In this document: piece after piece, positions 1 through 5,888 of the stretch
Layout of the letters: each line of letters opens with the position of its first letter
Position numbering within the stretch: the stretch's first letter is position 1
Notes under the pieces: model-generated
What the model was told of the DNA's origin: nothing
What the model saw: the letters and a program-made list of their open reading frames with translations, nothing else
Database searches by the model: none
Program-made: the position numbers and the translations under genes
Source: an uncultured Syntrophobacteraceae bacterium
GTDB taxonomy: Bacteria > Desulfobacterota > Syntrophobacteria > Syntrophobacterales > Syntrophobacteraceae
Length of the DNA stretch: 9,601 nucleotides
Direction: 5' to 3'
Assembly (NCBI GenBank): GCA_937889795.1
Contig: CALBZH010000288.1
Coordinates: 1 to 9,601, forward strand

Positions 1-1177
1 CCCCGACCCGGCAAACCGCCTTAACCTCAAGGTGCACCGTCTCACCGGCATTGCCCTCGGTGAGAGCCCGGCCGTCCACGCTCAAAATCCTGGTGACGGT
101 GAAGGCCTCCTTCTCCCGCCCTTCCTCGGATTCCGGCCTGAGCCTGTCTCCGGCCCGCAGCGTGCGTCGCAGGGTCACCACAAGCTTCCCCTCGCGCACC
201 TCCTTCACGCTCCCAACCCAAAGGCCGCTCGACCCCGAGCGATGCGGGGTGAGGATCTGCCCTTGAAAGTCCTCTGCCAGGTATCCCAACGTCAAGCGCC
301 TCGACGGAGCTTGAGCAAGCCATTCCTGCGCCTCGGCGACCGCCGCGGCCTCCTGCCGCGGAGGCGCGTCCAGCACATAGCGATACGCCTTGACCACCTG
401 AGCGATGTAATCCGCAGATTTCATCCGCCCTTCGATCTTGAACGCCGCCAGTCGGAGTCGTTTCAGCTCGGGGATCAAAGGAATCAAGCAGAGGTCGTTG
501 CACGAGAGAAAGAATCCTTCGTTCTTTCCCTGGCGAAACCGAAGGCGACACGGCTGCACGCAACGTCCTTGAAGCCCTCCGTGCCCCCCCCGGAAACTGC
601 TGGCCATGCACAGGCCTGAGTAGGCGTAGCACAGAGCCCCGTGCACGAACACTTCGAGACCGACGCTCGTCTTGGACGCGATGCCCTCGATCTCCTTCAA
701 GGTGAGCTCCCGAGCAAGCACGACCCGTTCCGCGCCCATCCGTTCCAACTGCCGGACCCCGGCATGGTTATGGATCGCCATGAGCGTGCTTGCGTGCAGC
801 CGCAGCTCGGGGAAGAAGCGGTTCGCAACGGCGAAAATCCCCAGATCCTGGACGATCACCCCGTCCACCTCACAGCGGGTCAGCGACTCCAGAAGGGCCG
901 GAATCCCGGTCCGCTCACTCTCGGTGACCGCACTGTTGAGCGCCACATAGACCAACACGCCCCGCTTATGGGCAAAGGGCACGACGCATGCGAGCTCGTC
1001 GAGGCTGAAATTGGCCGCGGAAGCCCGGGCGCTCAGTCGCTTGAGCCCAAGATAGACCGCATCCGCGCCGCTTTCGACCGCCGCGAGCAAGGCTTCGGGA
1101 TGCCCGGCAGGCGCCAGGAGCTCGGGACGTGGATGTCCCATAGGAGCAGCTGGACCCCGGTCGGCGCCCTGGCTCAC
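1..1177 (-). CDS. Peptidase U32 family protein (collagenase-like / RNA hydroxylation type), 3' end outside the window
   Basis: Translating the minus strand from a GTG at 1177 gives 392 codons with no stop before the left edge, so the gene is cut by the window. The U32 signature EVFVHGALCYAYSGLC lies at residues 175-190, followed by GRCVQPCR (204-211) and SCNDLCLIPLIPEL (225-238), all typical of the family. The early ELLAPAG and GADAVYLGL (residues 19-25, 37-45) match the start of its TIM-barrel-like domain. U32 members were first described as proteases. Several (RlhA, TrhP/YegQ types) are now known to act in 23S rRNA or tRNA hydroxylation and carry Fe-S cysteines; C183, C190, C206 and C210 are candidates here. 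From about residue 315 a small beta-rich domain begins, as in the longer U32 proteins, so the full protein is probably well above 400 residues. GTG is preferred because AAAGGGGGA lies 4-5 nt upstream; an ATG at 1141 lacks a good ribosome site. It follows purB by 37 nt, probably co-transcribed. Substrate is not predictable from this part. Confidence 0.9.
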   Translation of the reverse strand, partial: MSQGADRGPAAPMGHPRPELLAPAGHPEALLAAVESGADAVYLGLKRLSARASAANFSLDELACVVPFAHKRGVLVYVALNSAVTESERTGIPALLESLTRCEVDGVIVQDLGIFAVANRFFPELRLHASTLMAIHNHAGVRQLERMGAERVVLARELTLKEIEGIASKTSVGLEVFVHGALCYAYSGLCMASSFRGGHGGLQGRCVQPCRLRFRQGKNEGFFLSCNDLCLIPLIPELKRLRLAAFKIEGRMKSADYIAQVVKAYRYVLDAPPRQEAAAVAEAQEWLAQAPSRRLTLGYLAEDFQGQILTPHRSGSSGLWVGSVKEVREGKLVVTLRRTLRAGDRLRPESEEGREKEAFTVTRILSVDGRALTEGNAGETVHLEVKAVCRVG

Positions 1178-1181
1178 GCGT

Positions 1182-1188
1182 CCCCCTT
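1182..1188 (-). promoter_or_regulatory. Ribosome binding site favouring the GTG start of the U32 gene
   Basis: On the minus strand AAGGGGG is followed 4 nt later by GTG at 1177. The first in-frame ATG (1141) has only a GGGG 13 nt upstream. The purine run therefore favours the GTG start, adding 12 residues before the family-conserved ELLAPAG. Confidence 0.5.
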
Positions 1189-1214
1189 TGTGCCGATGCC
1201 CCTTTGATGCCGCA

Positions 1215-2513
1215 TCAGCTTCTCCCGAAGACTCTCTGAAAGATGGTGTCCACATGCTTCAGGTGATAGTGGAGGTCGAAGAGGGAATCCAGCTCCGAGG
1301 CTGAAAGGTGGCGTTTGATGTCCGGATCCGCCTTCAGCTTCTCCTGGAGCTGGCCACGCTCTTCCCAAACCGCCATGGCATTCCTTTGGACCAGCCGATA
1401 GGCGTCCTCGCGCGTCACGCCCTTTTCCGTCAGGGCAAGCATCACCTGCTGTGAAAAGAAAAGCCCCCCCGTAAGCTTCATGTTCCGCTCCATCGCCTCC
1501 GGGTAAACGGTCAGACGATCCAGGACGCGGGTCAAGCGAGCCAGCATGTAGTCCAGCAGGATGGTGGAGTCGGGACCGATGATGCGCTCGACGGACGAGT
1601 GGCTGATGTCCCGCTCATGCCAGAGTGCCATGTTCTCCATGGCCGCCAGGGCGTTGCCCCTCAGGACCCGCGCAAGCCCTGCCAGGTTCTCCGACGCGAT
1701 CGGATTGCGCTTGTGCGGCATGGCCGACGACCCCTTCTGCCCCGGGGCGAAGAACTCCTCGGCTTCCCGCACCTCCGTCCGCTGGAGGTGGCGGATTTCA
1801 ATGGCGATCTTCTCGATCGTTCCACCAATGAGAGCCATGGCGGTGAAAAACTCGGCGTAGCGGTCCCGCTGGATGATCTGGCTGCTCACGGCTGCCGGTT
1901 CCAGGCCCAGCTTGGCACACACGGCCTCTTCCACATCGGGGGCAATGTTCGCAAACGTTCCGACGGCCCCCGAGATTTTCCCGACCCGCATGGTCTCCCG
2001 AGCGCGCTGAAGCCTCTCCCGGTTACGCTGCATCTCGCTGTACCAGAGCGCCAGTTTCAGCCCGAAGGTGATCGGCTCAGCGTGGATCCCGTGGGACCGC
2101 CCGATCATGACGGTATCCTTGTGCTCGTGAGCGCGCCGCTTGAGAACCACCAGCAGCGCATCGAGATCGGCCAGGATGAGATCCGAAGCTTCCTTCACGA
2201 CCAGGGACGTCGCCGTATCCAAGACATCCGACGACGTCAGACCCTGATGAATGAACCGGGATGAAGGTCCGACGTGCTCCGAGACGCTGCTCAGAAAGGC
2301 GATCACGTCGTGATGGATCTCGGCCTCAATCTGGGTGATCCGGTCCACGTCGAAATCCGCCTTGTCCAGGATCTCCTTGAGGTCTCCATCCGGGATGAGC
2401 CCACGCTCGCCGAGGACTTCGCAGACGGCCAGCTCCACTTGCAGCCACTTGCGGTACTTGTTCTCGACCGTCCAAAGCTTCCCCATCTGAGGGCGCGTAT
2501 AACGCTCGATCAT
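1215..2513 (-). CDS. purB: Adenylosuccinate lyase
   Basis: This enzyme of the fumarase/aspartase superfamily cleaves SAICAR to AICAR and adenylosuccinate to AMP, each with release of fumarate, so it acts twice in purine synthesis. It is a cytosolic homotetramer in known cases. The 432-residue product has the usual bacterial length. The superfamily signature GSSAMPHKRNP is at residues 261-271. The histidines known in the Bacillus enzyme line up without offset: H68 (in IHHDV), H89 (FIHQGLTSSD) and H141 (GRSHGIHAEP). The serine of the flexible catalytic loop is in GSSAM (262-263). The open frame extends five codons upstream to an ATG at 2528, but that ATG has no ribosome site, whereas GGAGAG lies about 7-9 nt before the ATG at 2513, giving the usual N-terminus MIERYT. 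The U32 gene follows after 37 nt. A candidate sigma-70 promoter lies about 60 nt upstream. No defect is visible. Confidence 0.97.
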   Translation of the reverse strand: MIERYTRPQMGKLWTVENKYRKWLQVELAVCEVLGERGLIPDGDLKEILDKADFDVDRITQIEAEIHHDVIAFLSSVSEHVGPSSRFIHQGLTSSDVLDTATSLVVKEASDLILADLDALLVVLKRRAHEHKDTVMIGRSHGIHAEPITFGLKLALWYSEMQRNRERLQRARETMRVGKISGAVGTFANIAPDVEEAVCAKLGLEPAAVSSQIIQRDRYAEFFTAMALIGGTIEKIAIEIRHLQRTEVREAEEFFAPGQKGSSAMPHKRNPIASENLAGLARVLRGNALAAMENMALWHERDISHSSVERIIGPDSTILLDYMLARLTRVLDRLTVYPEAMERNMKLTGGLFFSQQVMLALTEKGVTREDAYRLVQRNAMAVWEERGQLQEKLKADPDIKRHLSASELDSLFDLHYHLKHVDTIFQRVFGRS

Positions 2514-2520
2514 CCTTTTG

Positions 2521-2526
2521 CTCTCC
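2521..2526 (-). promoter_or_regulatory. Ribosome binding site that decides the purB start
   Basis: GGAGAG on the minus strand lies just upstream of the ATG at 2513 and overlaps the alternative ATG at 2528. Nothing resembling a Shine-Dalgarno sequence precedes 2528. The start MIERYT also matches the normal N-terminus of bacterial PurB. Confidence 0.6.
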
Positions 2527-2572
2527 ATTGGTTGGGATTGTGCGCGGAAAAAGCGGTGAAACGGGAGCAGCC

Positions 2573-2601
2573 CCTATATCACGAAGACGGCTCGCTGCCA
2601 A
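2573..2601 (-). promoter_or_regulatory. Candidate sigma-70 promoter of purB
   Basis: On the minus strand TTGGCA (2601-2596, 5/6 match to TTGACA), a 17-nt spacer and TATAGG (2578-2573, 4/6 match to TATAAT) sit about 60 nt before the purB start. The -35 box lies in the loop of a small inverted repeat, CTCGCT / AGCGAG (2591-2607), which could be an operator or chance. Position and spacing are good; the -10 box is only fair. Confidence 0.4.
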
Positions 2602-2720
2602 AGCGAGGATCATGATCGCCCGCAATCAGGCCTTGATGGCCGGCGACGGCAGGACGAAATGGCGAGCTTGGAACGCTTAACGAGTGAAGAGCTGACTGGC
2701 TCCCAATGTCACAACGCCGG

Positions 2721-3092
2721 TCATCTCGACTTTTCCTGCAAATAAACCTCAAGGACGGCTCTCGCCGCTTCGTATTCCTCGCGGACCTCGAGCTGTGTCC
2801 GGGGGGCCAAGGCCGTCTCCCCGTTTCTCCCCATCAGCTCGATCCGCTGCAGCAGCGCGGCAAGACGACCTGCACCCAATTGAGCACTGCTGGATTTCAA
2901 CGTGTGGGCCGTCTCCATGATCGCTTTCCGATCATCCGCCGCAACCGCCTCATCCAGCTTTCGCATGAGTCCAAGGGAGTGAGAGAGGTAGATTTGGATG
3001 ACGTTCTTCATCAGATCTTCGCCACCGGCGGCTTGAAGACCGGCGATCGCTTCCAAGCATGCAAAGTCAATGACGGGACCCGTCTCACCCAT
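2721..3092 (-). CDS. Stand-alone Hpt domain histidine phosphotransfer protein
   Basis: The 123-residue protein is a single Hpt four-helix bundle. The phosphorylatable histidine is H63 in TAHTLKSSSAQLGAG (61-75), the classic HxxKG/S-type Hpt motif. Hpt proteins shuttle phosphoryl groups between receiver domains in multistep phosphorelays; they have no kinase activity of their own. The start has a good ribosome site, GAGGAG, 8 nt before the ATG. No hybrid kinase or receiver lies beside it: the two response regulators in this window are more than 5.6 kb away, so a partnership with them is only a possibility. It is separated from purB by about 200 nt containing a likely purB promoter and so is probably its own unit. 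Residues 96-123 form a charged helix that completes the bundle. The family call is firm and the pathway unknown. Confidence 0.9.
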   Translation of the reverse strand: MGETGPVIDFACLEAIAGLQAAGGEDLMKNVIQIYLSHSLGLMRKLDEAVAADDRKAIMETAHTLKSSSAQLGAGRLAALLQRIELMGRNGETALAPRTQLEVREEYEAARAVLEVYLQEKSR

Positions 3093-3196
3093 GGATTTTG
3101 CTCCTCAGCCCTTATTGCAGTCCATATCGCTCAGCCGCATGACCTTCCTATCACGTTAGCACTCGAATGCCAACATTCCATGCTTCTACCCACATT

Positions 3197-3221
3197 AGAG
3201 TTCACAATTCCAGAGAACTCT
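3197..3221. repeat. Inverted repeat AGAGTTC-N11-GAACTCT, possible operator
   Basis: AGAGTTC (3197-3203) and GAACTCT (3215-3221) form a perfect 7-bp inverted repeat with an 11-nt spacer. It covers the -35 box and most of the spacer of the promoter proposed at 3201-3229, which is where a dimeric repressor would bind. No regulator gene is next to it, so the role is inference. Confidence 0.35.
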
Positions 3222-3229
3222 GCTAGATT
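3201..3229 (+). promoter_or_regulatory. Candidate sigma-70 promoter (extended -10) for the TAXI-protein gene run
   Basis: TTCACA (3201-3206, 5/6) is followed by a 17-nt spacer and TAGATT (3224-3229, 4/6). TG at 3221-3222 gives the TGN extended -10 form. The expected transcription start is near 3236, leaving a leader of roughly 100 nt that contains the hairpin at 3268-3291. It is the best-looking promoter in the window and faces the only plus-strand gene run. Confidence 0.5.
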
Positions 3230-3267
3230 TTCCGGAACAGTATCACCATGATATTTGTCTTTCCCGT

Positions 3268-3291
3268 CGCCCGGGACGAAAGTCCCGGGCG
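3268..3291. promoter_or_regulatory. Perfect 10-bp hairpin with GAAA tetraloop in the leader of the TAXI gene
   Basis: CGCCCGGGAC (3268-3277), loop GAAA (3278-3281) and GTCCCGGGCG (3282-3291) pair perfectly. A C-G closing pair with a GNRA loop is a very stable RNA fold. No T-run follows on either strand, so it does not look like an intrinsic terminator. It ends 42 nt before the ATG at 3334, inside the proposed leader, and could stabilise the mRNA, affect translation or bind a protein. Confidence 0.55.
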
Positions 3292-3333
3292 TGTCCCGAT
3301 CACCTTTCGGATTGCGGCATCAGGAGGCCTGAC

Positions 3334-4311
3334 ATGAAGAGAACGCTTGTGGCCGTTTTGATCGTGTCCATCATGGCTCTCGGGGTCCCGGCGACTAACG
3401 AAGCGGCCGATCTCGGCATCATCACGGGAAAGGAGAAAGGCACCTACTTTCAGTTCGGGCAGGACTTGAGGACCCTGGCTGAAAAAGACGGCCTCGATCT
3501 TCGTGTCGAACCGTCCAACGGGTCGATCGAGAACATTTACGCGGTCTACAAGCGACCCGGCATCGCGATGGGCATCGTGCAGTCCGATGTGCTGGCCTTC
3601 GTGTCACGCGTGCAGTCCAACCCCGCGCTCAAGGCCGTGGCACGGAAGATAAAAATGGTCTTTCCGCTTTACAACGAAGAAATCCACCTGCTGGGCAGAG
3701 GCGGTCTAAAAGATTTCGACGAGCTAGCGGGCAAGCGCGTCGCTGTTGGCGAGGAAGGAAGCGGCACGTATCTCACGGCGCGACTCCTTTTCGAGGTGTC
3801 GAGGATCAAGCCCAAGGAAACGGTAATGATCGGGACCGATGCCGCGCTCCAGCAGCTCAAGGAAGGGAAGATCGACGCGATGTTCTACGTCGCGGGCTTT
3901 CCCGTAAAGCTCTTCAAGGAGAACGTCAGCCAATCCGACGGGCTTCGTCTCCTCACCATCTCGAACCCGAAGATCCTGCAGTTTTACCCAAAGGCCGAGA
4001 TTCCTGCCGGGACCTACTCGTGGCAGACAGACACCGTTCAGATCGCCACCGTCAAAGCGGTCCTCGTCTGCTTTGACTTCCGAACCGTTCAGTGCCAGCT
4101 TATAGGCAAGTTTGCCCGGCTAATTGCCGATCAGTTGACGTGGCTTCAACAGAATGGCCACCCCAAATGGAAGTCCGTTGATCTGGGCTACAGGCTGAAA
4201 GGCTGGAATCAATACGATTGTGTCACACGGTACAACCCTCAAACCGTGGTGAAGAATCCCAAGATCGAGCCCAACCCCGTCATGGACGCGGTCAAGCAAG
4301 TCCTTGAATAA
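3334..4311 (+). CDS. TAXI family TRAP-type solute-binding protein, secreted to the periplasm
   Basis: The 325-residue product begins with a signal peptide (positive MKR, hydrophobic residues about 4-18, likely cleavage near TNEA/AD around residue 24-26). The mature part opens with LGIITGKEKGTYFQFG (27-42), the motif typical of TAXI (TRAP-associated extracytoplasmic immunogenic) proteins. It is followed by further family blocks: GIAMGIVQSDVLAF, the hinge KRVAVGEEGSGTYLTAR, and LKEGKIDAMFYVAG. Such proteins capture an organic ligand, often a carboxylate or amino acid, for a TRAP permease. No permease gene (DctQ/DctM or fused) lies in the window, so this is an orphan binding subunit, or it serves a distant transporter or a sensing role. 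AGGAGG lies 7 nt before the ATG. The ExeA-like ATPase gene follows after 23 nt, suggesting co-transcription. The ligand cannot be told from sequence. Confidence 0.9.
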   Translation: MKRTLVAVLIVSIMALGVPATNEAADLGIITGKEKGTYFQFGQDLRTLAEKDGLDLRVEPSNGSIENIYAVYKRPGIAMGIVQSDVLAFVSRVQSNPALKAVARKIKMVFPLYNEEIHLLGRGGLKDFDELAGKRVAVGEEGSGTYLTARLLFEVSRIKPKETVMIGTDAALQQLKEGKIDAMFYVAGFPVKLFKENVSQSDGLRLLTISNPKILQFYPKAEIPAGTYSWQTDTVQIATVKAVLVCFDFRTVQCQLIGKFARLIADQLTWLQQNGHPKWKSVDLGYRLKGWNQYDCVTRYNPQTVVKNPKIEPNPVMDAVKQVLE

Positions 4312-4334
4312 ACCGGCAGAGTAGAGAAGAGCCC

Positions 4335-5612
4335 ATGTATCTCGATTATTTCGGCCTCGATAAGGAAGCATTCCATATCTCCCCGGATCCAGAATTTCTG
4401 TTTCTCAGCCCCAGTCACAAAGAGGCTCTGGCGGTTATCCTCTACGGAATCGAGAAACGAACGGGATTCATGCTGATCACCGGAGGCGTCGGGCTGGGGA
4501 AAACGACCATCCTGCGCTCCGCGCTGGAGCGCATCGACAAGGAGCGCATCAAGGTTATCCTCCTTTTCAACCCCATCATCAGTTACGCTAACCTGGTCAA
4601 AACCATATACAGGGAGCTCGAGATTGATTTACCAGCATCCGGGGATGCATTCGACATAGAAGAAGGCTTGCATCTCGGGTTGATTGAGCAATACAAGAAC
4701 GACCGTACGGTTGTACTCATCATTGACGAAGCGCAGAATCTGCCTGCGGAGACTCTTGAGCGACTTCGAATGCTTTCCAACCTGGAAACCGACAAAGAGA
4801 AGCTTATACAAATCATTTTGATCGGACAGGAGCCTGAGCTTGATAATATGCTGGATTCCGTCCAGCTGAGGCAGATCAAGCAGCGAATTGCTGTTAGAGC
4901 CAGGATTGTACAGCTCACCGAAAAGGAAAGTAAGGATTACGTTGTTCACAGATTACGCCGGGCAGGTTGTGACAGAAATGTCCCGTTTACCGATAGGGCT
5001 CTAAAAACCATTGTCAGGCATGCCAAAGGAATTCCTCGAACCATCAACATTGTGTGCGACAATGCGCTGATCACGGGATATGGCTACCGCAAGAAACGGG
5101 TTACGCCCGGGATCGTCAAGGAGGTCATCAGGGATTTGCAGGGAATCCCAAGGAGGACCTTCTGGAGATGGGTGACCATTCCTCTTGCGGCGATCGCTTG
5201 TCTTGCGGCCTTGCTCGCCTATTTCCCTCACCTTCGATCCTACATTCCAGCGTTTGTGAACCCGTTCAAGGACGGCTCCTCCGTGATGTCCCCGCCAGTG
5301 AGCCGGCAGGCGGATCCTTTACCGGCAACGAAGGCCGCGCCTCCGGAAAACGCGGCCAAACCCGCTCCCGCTTTGACGTTGACGCCGACGAACAAACCCC
5401 GCGCAGACACGCCATCTCCCCCCCTGCCCAGACGTCCAGCGGCGGCAACGCTCAAACGGAAAGACGCCCGCCGTCGCCAGCGACTGCCGAGCCCGCCATG
5501 GGCAAACCCCCTCCGCGAGCACAGCCCGAGGACGATTCAAGGAACGCGGGGAGTCCCCTCAAGAGTGGAACTGCCCAGCCCCCAGCAGCCACTTCGGCGG
5601 CGGACAAGGTGA
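4335..5612 (+). CDS. ExeA/GspA-like AAA ATPase with one membrane segment; apparent frameshift in its 3' part
   Basis: This frame gives 425 residues. Its first 270 form an ExeA-type AAA domain: N-terminal FGLDKEAFHISPDPEF, Walker A GGVGLGKTT (50-58), Walker B VVLIIDEAQNL (126-136), sensor region IILIGQEPEL (160-169), then a winged lid region. A single hydrophobic stretch (about 279-297) follows FWRW and would anchor the protein in the inner membrane. ExeA-like ATPases help assemble type II secretin complexes through peptidoglycan or act in exopolysaccharide export loci; no such genes are seen here. ExeA itself ends in a peptidoglycan-binding domain, which is absent. Up to about residue 363 the tail is proline/alanine-rich; after the C7 run at 5418-5424 it turns arginine-rich and stops at 5612, as expected for a wrong frame. 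The -1 frame continues the proline-rich tail to 5887. Correcting one base gives about 517 residues. The AAA part looks less GC-rich than its neighbours. The ribosome site is weak (GAGAAGAG). Confidence 0.85.
   Translation: MYLDYFGLDKEAFHISPDPEFLFLSPSHKEALAVILYGIEKRTGFMLITGGVGLGKTTILRSALERIDKERIKVILLFNPIISYANLVKTIYRELEIDLPASGDAFDIEEGLHLGLIEQYKNDRTVVLIIDEAQNLPAETLERLRMLSNLETDKEKLIQIILIGQEPELDNMLDSVQLRQIKQRIAVRARIVQLTEKESKDYVVHRLRRAGCDRNVPFTDRALKTIVRHAKGIPRTINIVCDNALITGYGYRKKRVTPGIVKEVIRDLQGIPRRTFWRWVTIPLAAIACLAALLAYFPHLRSYIPAFVNPFKDGSSVMSPPVSRQADPLPATKAAPPENAAKPAPALTLTPTNKPRADTPSPPLPRRPAAATLKRKDARRRQRLPSPPWANPLREHSPRTIQGTRGVPSRVELPSPQQPLRRRTR
5418..5424 (+). other. Run of seven C where the ATPase reading frame appears to shift by -1
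   Basis: In the upstream frame the codons are TCT CCC CCC CTG. Slipping back one base, or adding an eighth C, gives CCC CCC CCT GCC CAG and joins the proline-rich linker to the downstream frame. It is the longest homopolymer I noticed around the point where the two frames exchange plausibility. Confidence 0.6.
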
Positions 5613-5887
5613 TTCAGCCCAAGCCTTCTTCAGCCGTCCCCGGATCGGAGCCCCAGCCCGCTCCTCCGCCCGGGCAGAGGATTGAAGGACCGACATCCCC
5701 CGCCACAGCCACTCAAGCATCACGGGCTGCCCCGCCGCCAGCTCATTCCCCGGCTCTCGAGCCTCAGCGCAGCTCACCCCCTCAGGTTGCCCCTCCCCAA
5801 ACAAACCGTTCTTCAACTCAAGACCAGGCGGACCTCATCGACTGGGTCCTCGACAACCGAGCGAAGGCAAAGCGAGGCGGAAACTGA
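5425..5887 (+). pseudogene. Frame-displaced C-terminal part of the ExeA-like ATPase (proline-rich tail)
   Basis: Read in the -1 frame relative to the AAA domain, this segment encodes about 153 residues rich in Pro, Ala, Ser and Gln. It ends with an acidic-to-basic helix, DQADLIDWVLDNRAKAK, and stops at 5885-5887, 1 nt before the nfo start. The smooth continuation of composition from the upstream proline-rich linker, the helix at the end and the tight junction with nfo argue that it is the real C-terminus. It has no start codon or ribosome site of its own that would make a sensible separate gene. In the repaired protein it would lie in the periplasm. Whether the break is real, programmed or a sequencing error cannot be told from one sequence. 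Confidence 0.6.
5874..5880 (+). promoter_or_regulatory. Ribosome binding site supporting the TTG start of nfo
   Basis: GAGGCGG ends 8 nt before TTG (5889-5891). It lies within the last codons of the upstream frame, whose TGA is at 5885-5887. This geometry fits translational coupling and a rare TTG start. Confidence 0.45.
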
Positions 5888-5888
5888 G

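Noticed and set aside
32..1207. Plus-strand frames of 195 and 188 codons, and a minus frame of 196 codons, in the U32 region
   Set aside because: The minus-strand U32 frame covers the whole interval with family signatures; the others are shadows.
1599..2264. 221-codon plus frame opposite purB
   Set aside because: It is antisense to an unmistakable adenylosuccinate lyase, with no motif and no ribosome site.
3145..3173. Minus-strand promoter TTGGCA-N17-TAGGAA for the Hpt gene
   Set aside because: The -35 box is good but the -10 box matches at only three positions. A nearby GG/GC pair is spaced wrongly for sigma-54. Not strong enough to list.
2706..3251. 181-codon plus frame opposite the Hpt gene
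   Set aside because: The opposite strand encodes a clean Hpt domain with a strong ribosome site. This frame has no domain and runs through the intergenic control region.
5682..5888. N-terminal extension of endonuclease IV from an ATG at 5682
   Set aside because: These 69 residues are Arg/Pro/Leu-rich, unlike any Nfo N-terminus, and are the wrong-frame reading of the ATPase tail; TTG at 5889 fits better.
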